Source: Siphonodentalium dalli
Lineage: Eukaryota; Mollusca; Scaphopoda; Gadilida; Siphonodentaliidae
NCBI GenBank assembly: GCA_032622095.1
Contig: CP136068.1
Span: 150,425,365 to 150,489,364, forward strand
Direction: 5' to 3'
DNA: 64,000 nucleotides
In this document: positions 10,571 to 22,223 of the stretch, piece by piece
How the letters are laid out: every line of letters begins with the position of its first letter
Numbering within the stretch: the first letter of the stretch is position 1
Program-made: the position numbers and the translations under genes
The notes under the pieces: generated by a model
Seen by the model: the letters and a program-made list of their open reading frames with translations, nothing else
What the model was told of the DNA's origin: nothing
Database searches by the model: none

Positions 10571-11074
10571 GAGTTCACAAAATTCCGGTAAATCTTCCAT
10601 GCGGATCGTTTAGACACCACATGTGTGAACGAAGTTGAATCACACCCGTTAAAGCATGAAACGCTAGAATATAGTTCAGAGCGTCGGTCGATATTTGGGT
10701 GGCAACATCCTTGATGGATATAATTTTAGGGCTTTTGGAAGTTCCAGCCATCATGAACACATCACAATCTGCAGGTAATTTGTCTAGGAAACCAAGCAAT
10801 AACACTAGCACATCGACGTCCTTACTTACCACAATAACTTGTTTCAGATTGCACCCCATGCTGGCATCAAATGAATGAAGGATAAATATAGTGTAAGCCT
10901 CTTCGTGATTAGACTCTAACCCTTTCAAGTCTGTTCCATCTACCGAACAATCTACTCTGCAATCTTATGGTAACCACCCTGCAACAACAACAGTAACACC
11001 TTCTGTTTTCGCTTTGGTAACAAGTTCTCGAGACAAGAAACCATTCAAATCAAAATCTATTTATTATATCAGCC

Positions 11075-11590
11075 ATTTTGAATTGTCATTTTAGGCCAGA
11101 AATAATTATTTGTCGAGTTGCCAACATTGTTTTTAGGAATCAGATTACAAATTACATTTAGACACAACTGTCTAAACCATTTGAAGGATATATTTCCGGC
11201 ATACTTCATTTTCTACCATTTAAGACCGCAACAATTTATAATATTTGCATTTTTTGGCATAAATTGGGTTAAATGTCAAACATGTTCACTTTAAATTACC
11301 ACATATGTTCTGTGTATAGTGTCTCTTGTCAAAATTCGTTCGAAAGTACGGAAATGCATAATATTCAAATGTCTTAGAACAACATATAACAGTAAACGAA
11401 AATCTAGACTTTGTTCTGACGGCGGCCATTTTGAATTGTCATTTTGGGTCAGAAATAATAATTTGTCGACTTGCCAACATTGGTTTTTGAAATCAGCATA
11501 CAAAATACCATTAGAAACAATTCTCAAAAGCTTTTGAAAGAAAAATGCCCGCACCTTTCACTTTTATTCCATTTCGAACCTGATTAATAA
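11075..11590 (-). repeat. Right long TIR
   Basis: Inverted counterpart of 8815-9305, again with two copies of the sub-repeat; the outermost copy (beyond about 11480) is clearly more diverged. The open frames at 11291-11554 and 11319-11537 are shadows of it. Confidence 0.75.
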
Positions 11591-12071
11591 CCATTTCCAT
11601 GATATCAGGAGACAAATGGCGTGGCCTAAAGGTGCCACGCGTCATTCGAGTCAGGGGTGCAAGAAAGGGGGGACGGGCACGAAAACTGATAAAATATTTT
11701 TAGCACCGAATAATAACTTTGGTCTTAACTTTAAGATTATCGTAAGATACCTCACCCCAGACTTAAAGTTACGACTAAAGTTAAGACCATCTCAAGTTAG
11801 GACCTTGTTCGTGAAACGCACATATGACTGAAGTTTGAACTTATAACCATATTAAGTCCCAACTATGTCATAAGTTGTTTTCATGAAGCTGGGTCTAAGA
11901 CAGTGTCAATAAATGCATTGTCCAGTGATTCCATAATTTCACTGGGAATCACTGGGAATCGGAATTGGCTGGCCACGGCCAGCACTGCCACTAGCTGCTC
12001 CATCGGCAAATAATCAACGAAAAGGAACATCCTGATGCCATATTTGTTTTGGAACATGTTCCAGTAGCTAT
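11591..12071. other. Non-coding stretch with small inverted repeat
   Basis: No gene. GGTCTTAACTTTAA near 11712 and TTAAAGTTACGACTAAAGTT near 11763 form an imperfect hairpin. A short direct repeat (tcactgggaa) lies near 11940. Confidence 0.4.
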
Positions 12072-13365
12072 TCCGGGAGCTAATAGGGGTACCCTAGCAC
12101 CCCCCTGGGACTTAACTTCACCCCACTCATTTTGTTCCTTATTATGTCCGTCAACTTTTAAGCAATGTTAACAAGAAAAAAAAGTGGCCGTGTAGACTCC
12201 AGACAATATGGCGTCCATCATGGCGCCGTTTTCAGACCATACCCTAAGTCAGTTTTATGCAAATTATAGCGAGAAAATCTAGTAAAATGTATACAAATGT
12301 ATATATTTTCGTGAAGCTAAGACATAATGACACTTTTTTGGGCCAAAATTGAAACTCACCATCCAAGATGGCCGCCAAAATGGCCGCCGGAAGTTGAAAA
12401 TAAGACATTTTTTCACAAATATCTTCTAGATCAATTCATGCTGTTTGGAACTGGTTGAGTAATATGACATTATTTTGTATTTTGTATATCAACTAATCAT
12501 TTCAACAAGAAATGAAAAGAACATTGTAATGTAAGTGAGGCATATCATTACCTATGAATATTCCAACTCTCTGGAATCAAAAATCTTACCTTGGCTCAAA
12601 ATGGCTGCGAAAATGGCCGCCAACATATGGAAAATGGTAAATATTGCCCCAGGGTGTCCTAAAATCGCTTACAAGTTGTGGTTGATATATACAATTGGCT
12701 AATCTGTATTCTATACATTGCATACTAACATGTCTGATGCACCACGGATCATTTTTACTACTGACATTTTCACCACTGACATCACCAGAAATATTGTATT
12801 TTTCTCTCACAATCTTGACATAAATATCGGCAAAAATTAACTTTTCCGGGTTCGACCATTTGTTCAAGTAAAATGCAACTATCTTTGGTATCAAAGGTGT
12901 TTATTGTTTTGGTCTATCTCAAATGTGGCACACTACGGTGTTTATAGACTAAATTGCTCAAGATGGCTTCCAAAATGGCAACCAAATTTGTTAAAAGTTA
13001 ACATATATCGAACATTATTATCTGCGTTATCGGAAAAAGGTAGGAAATTGTGACTCACTTGGTTATTGTACGTGTTAGTTAATTAACTGACAACTACGTT
13101 CTATTATGTTTGTCCCAGTTCCGTATGGGGCATGACAAATTCATTTTAAAGTTGCAGTATGGAATTTTGCGGAGAACCTCTTTTATGATTCTGGCCATAT
13201 TATTGAAAGGAAATGGGCAGAACTTCGAGACGGAACTGATATGAACCATGACATGTGGGTATTCTGGCCCATTATGGTAAAAATTTATCAACTGGATACA
13301 GGGTGGAAGCCAAGATGGCAGCCAGGGAGTTACTCTATGATCATAGATGAGGATAATTGGTATAC
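12072..13365 (+). repeat. Left arm of the giant inverted repeat
   Basis: Matches 15660-17085 in reverse complement. A related terminal fragment lies at 27902-27995. Confidence 0.82.
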
Positions 13366-14000
13366 ATGGAGTTATTGTATGGCCATGAATTATGTGTGGG
13401 TATATAGGGTGTGCCCTGTTGGTAACGGTGGGACGTATATTTATATATGTTGTGGATGTGTTATCATTGGTGGTGTATGGGGAGTAGATGTATGATCATG
13501 GATGGCTTGTATGAGTATGGCAAGTATGGAACTTATGAGTGGTCGTATGTGCGGGTATTATTATATCTGGAAGGGCTCACTATTGGTGATGTGCATATGT
13601 ATATCTGGATTGACTCTATGGTCATGGGTATGACGAATATGTATACATGCAGTGGCTGTATGATTCATGGTGAGGTGAATATGTATACAATGAGTGACTG
13701 TATGGTCGTGAATGTAGTGAATATGTATATATATATAGTGACTATATGGTCATGTGTCGGGTGTAGGTGTATACCTGGTGTTCATGCATGGTGACTCGTG
13801 GCTGTATCGTCATTTGTGGTATGTACGGGTATAACCAAGTATGGCTGTATGATCAGGTGTACGTGTATACAGTGGGTAACTATGTTGTCATTTGTGTGGT
13901 GTTTATGTACATATGGAGTGACTGGGATAATGGGTGTGTTGTACATGTGTACCTTGGGTGGCTATCGCTTTCCACAATAACTCAAGGATATGTTAATCAA
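13365..14000 (+). repeat. Diverged minisatellite, forward-oriented half
   Basis: Degenerate units of roughly 45-60 bp built on GTATACATGGAGTGACTG and TATGGTCATG. The long open frames at 13241-14003 are by-products of this stop-poor sequence. Confidence 0.75.
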
Positions 14001-14050
14001 TAGAGAGGTCATGTCAGAGAGTCATATCACGGAAAGCGATAGCCACCCAT
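13957..14050. repeat. Orientation-switch inverted repeat at the minisatellite centre
   Basis: GGTGGCTATCGCTTTCC (about 13958) is matched by GGAAAGCGATAGCCACC (about 14032), centred near 14003. The flanking minisatellite reverses orientation exactly here. Confidence 0.8.
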
Positions 14051-15660
14051 TATCACAAAGTTATTACATATATACATAAACACCACATACATACCAATAT
14101 AGTGACCCATTGTATACATGTACACCTGACCCATGACCACGGATGACCATACAGCCACGCACCACAATGCAGGCACACCGGGTATACTCCTAAACATGAC
14201 CCATAACCATATAGTCACTCCTTGTATGCCAATTCATCTCACCATTGGCCATAAGGTCATCCCCTGTATACCTATTCCCCAAACGCATGTTCAAATAGAC
14301 AATCAATATATATATATCAACACCACAACAATGACCATAAAGTCACTCCGGTATACATATACACCTCACAAATTGCCATATAGCCACTCGCTTCATACAC
14401 ATACCCTCACCCATGTCACCTGGTATACTCCTTCACCTGACTTATGGCCATATAGCCACCCCGTGTGTACCTATTCAAAACATTCATACATGATCATGGT
14501 CAATCCATACATATTCACCTCAACATTGGCCATGTCACTCCCTGTGTCCCTATTTGTCACACCGTAGCCGAATAGCCACTCAATATATACTAATACACCC
14601 CAGCCATGTCAGTATAGTCACTCCATGTATGTATATGCACCTCATCCATGGCCATATAGCCACTCTCTATATACACATCCCTCGCTCATGACAATAAAGC
14701 AACACATGTGCATACTGGTATAACCTACACATGACCATATCGCCACGAGTCACCAAAGAGAAACATCAGGTATACTCATATGCCTGACACATGACCATGT
14801 AGTCACCCCTGTATAGGTGTTCATTACATTTATGATCATACAGTTACTACTTGTATACCTACACGTACTCATCTCACCATTAACCATACATTCACTACCT
14901 GTATACCTATTCGACGCATATAGTCATATAACCATTGAATATACATATGCAGCCCATCCTAGACCATAGATTCACTCCAGGTATAAATGTAAACCTCACT
15001 AATGGCCATTCAGCCCTGCCAGATATAAAAAACCCGCACACACGACCACTCAAACAATCCATACTTGCATATACACATCACACATGATAATTCAGCAATT
15101 CACTGTATAATCATACACGCCATCCATGATAATACAGCTAAGCCCTATACACCCATCAGTGGTAATACATACACGAGATATATAAATATACATCCCACCC
15201 GTTACCACAAGGGCACTCCCTATATACCCACACGCTCAATAATGTCCACCAAGCTTACTTCAGGAATGCATATTCAATCATGACCGTACAGTCACTCCAC
15301 GTATACCTATACACATTACCCGTAACCATAAAATCACTCCCTATGTATCCACACACCCCATCCATGATCATAAAGACAACACACGTACATCCCACCATGA
15401 CCTTACAGTCACTCCATATATACATAATCAACACATAGATGACCATGTACCAATGACCATACAGGCACACCGGGTGCACCCGTACTGGATATACACAATC
15501 ATACACCATACATTCACTCCATGCATACCGATTCACCTCACACCTGACCATGACCTCTCCCTGTATACCTAGATGCATCTTACCATGGACAACCCACTCA
15601 TAACCATATACTCACTCATTGTATACCTACTCACACCAGTCATGACATACAATAACTCCC
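14040..15660 (-). repeat. Diverged minisatellite, reverse-oriented half
   Basis: Same unit as 13365-14000 but in reverse complement (CATGACCATA, CACTCCATGTATAC and similar), about 1.6 kb and more copies than the forward half. The frames at 14133-14567 and 15255-15578 are repeat artefacts. Confidence 0.72.
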
Positions 15661-17085
15661 TGTATACCCATTCACCTCACTTATGATCATAGAGTAACTC
15701 CCTGGCTACGATCTTGGCATCCACACTGTATCCTGTTGACATTTATTTAATCATAATGGACCAGAATAGCCAAAGATTATGGTCCATCTCAGTTCTGTCT
15801 CAAAGTTCTGCCCAGTTCCTTTCGATAAATATGGCCAAAATCACAAAAGAGGTTCTCGGCAAAATTACATACTTTATAATGAATTTGTCATGCCCCTTAT
15901 GGAACTGGGACAACCAGAATAGAACATGTAGTTGTCAGTTAATTAACTAACACGTATAATAACCAAGTGAGTCACAATTTGCTACCTTTTCGGATAATGC
16001 AGCGAATGTTCGGGATATATGTAAAAAAATTACATTTTACAATTTGGTTGCCATTTTGGAAGCCATCTTGAGCAATTTGGTCTATAAAGACCGTAGTGTG
16101 ACACATTTAAAATAGACCAAAACAATAAACACCTTTCAATCCAAAGATAGTTATATTTTACCTGAAAAAATGGTCCAAACCTGAAAAGTGAATTTTTGCC
16201 AATATTTATATCAAGTTTTTGAGAGAAAAGTCCAATATTTTTGACGATCTCAGTGGTGACATTAGTAACAATTAACCATGGTGCATCAGATATGTTAGTA
16301 TTCAATGTATAAAATGCAGAATAGCCAATTTTATACATCAACCACAACGTGTAAGCGATTGCAGGACACGCTGGTGTAATATTTACCATTTTCCATATTA
16401 TGGCGGCCATATTGGCAGTCATTTTGAGCCAAAGTAAGAATTTTGGTTCCAGTGATTTGGAATATTCATAGGTAATGATATGCCTCACTTATATTACAAA
16501 GTTCTGTTCATTTCTTGTTGAAATATGACTAGAATCCCAATTGTGATTTTTTGTGAAATTTTATACCGCATATTGTAAAATCTATTTTTTGAGGGGATCG
16601 GAAGGGGTTAGGACCCCAATAATTGCATATTTAATTGCTCCAATGATCAGTTGATATACAAAACACAAAATAAAGTTGTATTGCTCAACTAGTTCCAAAC
16701 AGCATGAATTGATCTAGAAGATATTTGTGAAAAAATGTCATATTTTCAAATTTCCGGCGGCCATTTTGGCGGCCATCTTGGATGGTGAGTTTCAATTTCG
16801 GCCCAAAAAAGTGTCATTATGTCTTAGCTTCACGAAAATATATACATTTGTATACATTTTACTAGATTTTCCCGCTATAATTTGCATAAAACTGACTTAG
16901 GGTCTGGTCTGAAAAACGGCGCCATGATGGACGCCATATTGTCTGGAGTTTACACGGCCACTTTTTTTTCTTGTTAACATTGCTTAAAAGTTGAAGGACA
17001 TAATAAGGAACAAAATGAGTGGGGTGAAGTTAAGTCCCAGGGGGGGGGGGGGGGGTGTGCAAGGGTACCCCTATTAGCTCCCGGA
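15660..17085 (-). repeat. Right arm of the giant inverted repeat
   Basis: Reverse complement of the left arm with scattered substitutions and small indels. It contains an extra segment near 16560-16630 with no obvious left counterpart, and a G-run near 17041. Confidence 0.82.
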
Positions 17086-17790
17086 CTAAGGGGGCTTCGA
17101 TTCGTATTTAATATTTATACACAGGAAACTATATCAAACTTTTAAAAAGAAGAGATAGACTATATTTAAGGCTTTCGTCAGTTATTATTCATTTGGAAAT
17201 TGGCCAGATAAAATCAGAATGAATTGTAACCAACAAAATTCTTAAACAAAAAAATGTAAGATTGCCTTACATATACGTGATGGCAGTGTTCGGACCACCC
17301 TGATGTGGGGGTTGAACTCTTGAAGTTTGGATTATTATATGTCCATATTGCACATCAATTTCCGTTTACTGGTTTGAGCTCTGCCAACACAATTCGATAA
17401 GGGTGCGTTCACACTATATAATGTAACATAATATAGATTTCATTTGGTTACAGTTCGGTTTTCACCACGCCCCAGGACAACTGGATTGTATAACGGAGTA
17501 CGGTATGTCACAGTAGAGGGCAAGGGATTCCAGTTGGCATGTTTCCAAATAAAAGTTGCATAAACTCTGAGAAAGTAAGAGAGGTGTGATCGACAAAGTT
17601 CCAGAGTTGTCACCTGCCGTCAGCCATCCGCCTGCAAGAGAAGACGTAAGATATTTTAGGATATATTTCAGCCCTCATGGCTATATAATTCATGCATATA
17701 TATAGTTTATGCCATGAAGTTCTACTCTGTCTACGTCCTTGGAGATCATATTCCACCTGTTCAAAACCTAAGAACTTTCATTAAGGTTGG
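17086..17790. other. Non-coding stretch
   Basis: No gene or repeat recognised. The base composition is ordinary for the window. Confidence 0.4.
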
Positions 17791-17799
17791 GGGTGGGGT

Positions 17800-18215
17800 G
17801 TGAGGGATGCCAGTCATCATGACTTTATATGCGCATTGCCAAGATCATGGATGCCAAGTGTGAGGGGTGCCAGTCACCATGACCTTATATGCGCATTGTC
17901 AAGGTCATGGATGCCTGGTGTGAGGGATGCCAGTCATCATGACCTTAAATCCGCATTGTCCAGATCATGGATGCCTAGTTTGAGGGGTGCCAGTCATCAT
18001 GACCTTATATCCGCATTGTCCAGATGATGGATGCCTAGTGTGAGGGGTGCCAGTCATCATGACCTTAAATCTGCATTGCCTAGATCATGGATGCCTAGTG
18101 TTAGGTGTGCCAGTCAGCATCGCCTCATATCAACATTGCTCAGATCATAGATGCCTAGCGTGGGGGTGCCAGTCAGCAGTGATTAGATTATGGATGCCTA
18201 GTGTGAGGGGTGCCA
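17800..18215 (+). repeat. Minisatellite, 60-bp unit, about 7 copies
   Basis: Units centred on TGCCAGTCATCATGACC and ATCATGGATGCC begin near 17807, 17868, 17928, 17988, 18048, 18108 and 18167. The last two are diverged and slightly shortened. Because 60 is a multiple of three, a stop-free frame runs through the array; I do not regard it as a gene. Confidence 0.92.
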
Positions 18216-18744
18216 GTCAACTCAATGCGATAGCCACATATATCATGCAAGCTTGTTCCTTCACTCCATGGTTCATTGGAGTGGATGCAGAACTATAAGA
18301 AAGTTGATGTACCTCTGAAATCCTTTGTTCGAAATATAAAATGGATGTGGGGAACAATAGTCGAATTATATTTTAAATGATATATACAACCCCCATAATA
18401 GTAGCTGGCTGTCACCCAGATCTATCACTTGGGTAGCCACATAATTATCTATTCTTTAAATTATTCTCTTGACACTTTCTAGCAAATTATAACCTGTTTG
18501 ATATATATATATTTCAACATTGAATTCAAATAAAAATACCAAAAATCCACCCATTAGTAACACTGTTATATTTTCTGTATTATCAAAATTATAAATGTAA
18601 CTGTCAAGTGTAATGTAACATATATAGTCTGTCTAATTATAGTACATGTTCATATTTAGAATTAATACAAATTATAAAAAAAAAAAATGATATTATTCAG
18701 AAAATACTTGTTCCTTGATATTGTATTACACAGCAAGTGAAGTT
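18216..18744. other. AT-rich non-coding stretch
   Basis: No gene seen. A small hairpin lies near 18395-18440 (TGGCTGTCACCCAGATC / CACTTGGGTAGCCA). Confidence 0.4.
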
Positions 18745-18895
18745 CTCAGCTCGAGCTTGCATGATTTAGGCGTGTTTGTGAGCCGATGTATCGGTAAGCG
18801 TGAAATTATTACATTGGGGCGATTTCATGATTGTAATCGGCGCAGAGCGAATCGACTCACAAAAAGTTGCCTAATTCGTGCAAGCTCGAGCTGAG
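18745..18895. mobile_element. Small MITE with ~27-bp TIRs
   Basis: Starts CTCAGCTCGAGCTTGCA and ends TGCAAGCTCGAGCTGAG, with further inner complementarity (GATTTAGGC / GCCTAATTC, TGTGAGCCGAT / ATCGACTCACA). 151 bp with no target duplication identified. Confidence 0.7.
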
Positions 18896-19019
18896 ACAGT
18901 CACATTATCGGGACCCTTTGTTCAGCATCGGAGGCGCACCATTTGATCTTAGACAGTGGCGGCCCCTCTGTGCGCTTCATGCACATTGTGATCGTTTAAC
19001 ATTTTGCTTAAATTAAAAC

Positions 19020-19219
19020 AATTTAAAATTAAAAAAAAAAATCAAATATTTGCAACACTAACGCCGATATAACATCCAGCAGTGTACCTCGAGTCATCAC
19101 ACCAAATTTGGTTGAACTCGGTCCAGGAGCAAAATTCGGACAGACAGACAGACAGACAGACAGACCGACAGACCGACAGACAGACAGACAGACACATCGT
19201 ACTCCTTTAAGTATATAGA
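19020..19219 (-). mobile_element. Putative Helitron-like 5' end with CTGT microsatellite
   Basis: On the minus strand the sequence starts A|TCTATATACTTAAAGGAG and runs into (CTGT)n and the block CCAAATTTGGTGTGATGAC, the layout of the other Helitron-like 5' ends in this window. No 3' CTAG hairpin end was found, so the element is partial or a separate family. The open frame at 19029-19241 is an artefact of the microsatellite. Confidence 0.45.
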
Positions 19220-20811
19220 TGTGAGCCGATGGAATAAACACCTATAGTGCCGAATTCATCAGCTATGTTTATATATAGTCCAGGTAGTTTACACGAGGCG
19301 ACGATCAATGAGAACCTCTCAGTGGACTTTGATGTGAAGAGTCCAGTCAGATTACGAGAATTATGATCTAACCTAGACAAAATCTGTACAGAATTGAAAT
19401 TATGTTCATGGTGTGCGGAGACCTTTCCTACACCACATATTAAAAATCCTCTGCGGGATCTGTGCGCAAAATATGAACACTGACATCGTTTATCGCAGTA
19501 TCCATGTGAGTTGTCGGTGAATTGTGTTTGGGGTAGGGTTAAATAAAACGCATAAACATGTCGTATGGTTAGAGTATGGGACCATGTCATATATCAAAAT
19601 GATGAGAATGAATTGCTAATTGTGTCATGACAGGGCATGATTTTTGCTATATCGGTCGCATGGGTCAAAAGGTAACAGAGTGCAAAAACATTCGACAGTA
19701 GGGTCATGATACGCGAAATGGTGGGTTAACACGGACGAAATTGGTAAGAAAACAATTATTTTGTCAAAAGACGCTGGATAGTCTTGAGTATAACATATCG
19801 AATATTTGAAAAATCCGCTTTGAGGAAACTTTGTTACCCAAGATGGCGTAAACCATAGTTGTCTATAACATCAGTTCTTGAAATAAGTCATTTTACGATT
19901 AAATGTGATACAGGAATTACGCAGTTATACCAGTTTGTGTGAAATTACAGTACGGAAGCGAATAGAATGACACGGACAGAAAATAATACATTCGCGGCAT
20001 TGAAATGGCTGTGAAAATGGCCACAACGCCAAGCTATGCCACGACGAAAGTAACATATTGTATAACCAAATAGGAGTGCAAATACGTCTTGTTGATATAG
20101 AAGTCTCTTGTTTAATAGCATTAAAGTTACATAGATCAATAAAACAGACCCATCTGAAGGATTTATTAGTCACTACAACGCAAGTCAAATCCAATCATTT
20201 ACGTCTTTAATAGTTCGGGTTTTCTGCTTAGAATATACCCAGCAGTCGGGACAAAAATAACAATTTCTGGCATGCAGCACACAAACTAATGTTCCGACAC
20301 ACAGTGCGTGGTACAAGTAGATTCATTCGGCAAGATGATTACTTACTGAATGTAACGCAGAAGCTGAAGTGCATACTCTTGTAGTACAACTACTGGTAAC
20401 ATTTCCGGAATTTTCAACACCCTCCGTGATAATATACCATGTACGTATGTCTCAATGCTTGTCATACTGTAAAGAAACACACATTTCTGCATCAGAGTAG
20501 CACCACATCCCACCAGATCCAAGAGACGGTACGTCGTACAATTTATTTAAGACTAAGTTTTGTTCTTCTACCATAATGGTTTCTTAGTAGGCAATTTATT
20601 CAAAATACTTCAGTCGGCACTTTACAATTTGAACATGCTACCTACCACTCAATGCACAATATTCGTTTTCAGTATCTTCTTGTTTGAAAATATATTGCCA
20701 ATACCACCTAAATATCAGGTGATCAACGTTCAAAGGTATTATTCCTGCATTGGCCATTCACCCAATGTTGGTTTTTATGGTTTTAAATGCAGCACACATG
20801 TGTTACGTTTG
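19220..20811. other. Non-coding stretch
   Basis: No gene recognised; the open frames (19207-19590, 19925-20194, 20560-20970) show no domain. Confidence 0.4.
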
Positions 20812-22057
20812 GATGCGGACCGGACCGCTTTGGACCGGTCCGGTCCGCGGTCCAGGGGTGGACCGCGGTCCGGTCCGGACCGGGTGTCACTGGACCGGAC
20901 CGGACCGGACCGCTTTTTGCCGCCGGTTCGGTACTCTCCGGTCCGGTCCACTATTTTACTTCAGTTATAATAAACTATCGCGAATATTATTGCGTATTTG
21001 CCGTCATATCAATTAGCAACGATGTATTGACGCATTCAAGTGGTTAATATATATTAACGTTTGATGCCACGAAAACAATGTACACATAGATGCACTTTGT
21101 ACATGTCACTTTCCTTATGAAAGTGCCAGTGTGGGCGGCCGCCTGCTTTGATGTCGCCGATTTCCGACCGCCTGCTTTGATGTCGCAAAATGTTAAGCAT
21201 TCTGAAAACATTTTCAAAATATAAAAATTGCTTGTTTCGTTCTAAATTGTTTTAATAACTACTATCCTACACTGGTCAACACTTTGTATCACCCTATCAA
21301 TGCGACAAACATGCAACTGAATGAGTATGGAACTATTTGTCATAAACAGTGTAACATGGCATCAACTAACCAATTTGGTTGGATATCCAATCGAGTATTC
21401 TATTGTTTTTCACAGTTATAATTATCGAAGAAACATGCAAACCACATCACATAGTACATATACAAGACAGTCACATTAATCCAATAGTGGTTGTACTTAG
21501 GTATATATATCTATATTTCCTCCATCTAGGAGAGTATGTTTTACAAAACAAAATTATAACAATAATACAGAGACGACAATAGATAATAATAGTATAGTTA
21601 TTTCGTTTAAATTTCAATTTAATGAAAATAAGTATGATACGAATCATGCATACGAATAGTTGAGTTCCATATGTTAGATTGGTTATAACACATTCTTACC
21701 CTAGCTATATATCTGTCCAATACATTTAATTAGTGCATGTTCGCATTACTAGAAATACTATTATCGTGCATCGTTCCCAGTATATCCCACCAGAGACAGA
21801 CAATGATGCATACAATATGGACTCATTGCAATGCACTGAACTCAGTAACCTTATAGGTTGTACTATACAGAGTAAAACTTTGAGAAAACAGAGAATTCAT
21901 TAACATATAGCCTATTATAGGTGGACCGGACCGCTTTGGACCGGTCCAGGCATGTGTACCGGACCGGAATGGCCTGGACCGGACCGGAGTGGACCGCCTT
22001 TGCAGTGGACCGGACCACCCAAGGTCCCAGTGGACCGGACCACCCAAGGTCCGCATC
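20812..22057. mobile_element. Putative DNA element bounded by GGACC/GGTCC-rich clusters
   Basis: The ends read GATGCGGACC... and ...GGTCCGCATC, a 10-bp inverted repeat. Immediately inside each end is a dense cluster of GGACC and GGTCC pentamers (20818-20950 and 21921-22050), including GGACCGCTTTGGACCGGTCC in both. The interior is AT-rich with no transposase. No clear target duplication was found, so the boundaries are tentative; subterminal pentamer arrays suggest a hAT-like non-autonomous element. Confidence 0.5.
21494..21580 (-). mobile_element. Possible LINE 3' tail fragment
   Basis: Resembles the segment at 28150-28225 (TTCCTCCATCTAGGAGAG versus TTGCCTCCTTTTGGGAGAG), which reads like a LINE 3' terminus on the minus strand. 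Weak on its own. Confidence 0.3.
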
Positions 22058-22223
22058 ACTAGTTGGGAGTAGGGGTAAACGTGGTTATGCGGTTGCAGAA
22101 ATCGTAGTGCCTTTCGGGTATATGTGGCCTTGGTGAATATAAACAAATTTTATTTCCAGCAATAAACACAGTATCTGCCACAGAGAACGTAGGCTATTTT
22201 GGTCAAATTTAGAATTTATTTAA

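Larger units (their letters stand above)
9354..11060 (-). pseudogene. Transposon protein with EEAxT/DVDVLVL region and C-terminal CXC domain, decayed
   Basis: Read on the minus strand, 10928-10575 encodes a region with SNHEEAYTIFILH, KDVDVLVLLLGFLDKL and HALTGV. These resemble motifs (EEADT, DTDVLVL, HALTGCD) of a transposon-associated protein family common in marine invertebrates. Further downstream come PTSDSFHYHLLRTNYQ (about 10010) and, at 9617-9354, a Cys-rich CXC domain with CGCKKGCVTARCTCRKS and LCNCGTDC. The order fits one protein with CXC at its C-terminus. It is broken by an in-frame TAA near 10950, by the MITE at 10174-10566 and by an unrelated insertion at about 9672-9925 flanked by a 65-bp direct repeat. 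CXC domains usually bind DNA, so a role in recognising transposon ends is plausible inference. Confidence 0.65.
8815..11590 (-). mobile_element. Long-TIR DNA transposon carrying a decayed CXC-domain gene
   Basis: The left arm (about 8815-9305) and right arm (about 11075-11590) are inverted repeats of roughly 0.5 kb. Each arm holds two diverged copies of a sub-repeat, recognisable by the segment around GACAGTTGTGTCTAAATGTA and the block CGACAAATAATTATTTCTGA. Between the arms lies a minus-strand coding remnant (9354-11060), invaded by a MITE at 10174-10566. The outer ends are too diverged for me to define a target duplication. Superfamily not assigned. Confidence 0.75.
12072..17085. mobile_element. 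Giant inverted-repeat (foldback-type) element, 5 kb
   Basis: The ends read TCCGGGAGCTAATAGGGG and its complement. The arms (12072 to about 13365 and about 15660-17085) are reverse complements over about 1.3 kb with moderate divergence. They share landmarks such as the paired ATGGCCGCC motifs, the CATGATGG block and the AAGTTAAGTCCCAGG end. The centre (about 13365-15660) is a diverged minisatellite whose orientation flips near 14003. No coding region is credible: the frames at 12586-12894 and 16030-16488 are corresponding parts of the two arms. No clear target duplication was found. The right edge includes a G-run absent on the left. Confidence 0.82.

Noticed and set aside
13241-15578. Long Tyr/Cys/Met-rich or Thr/His-rich open frames
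   Set aside because: They follow the minisatellite unit and appear on both strands with mirrored composition.
12586-16488. Similar open frames at 12586-12894 and 16030-16488
   Set aside because: They fall in the two arms of one inverted repeat and contain no domain.
19029-19241. Cys/Val/Ser-repeat protein (CLSVCRSVGLSVCLSVC)
   Set aside because: Translation of the (CTGT)n microsatellite at a putative Helitron-like 5' end.
20560-21047. Arg/Gly/Pro-rich protein frames (DRTGPDRF type)
   Set aside because: They arise from the GGACC pentamer cluster and appear in all three frames.
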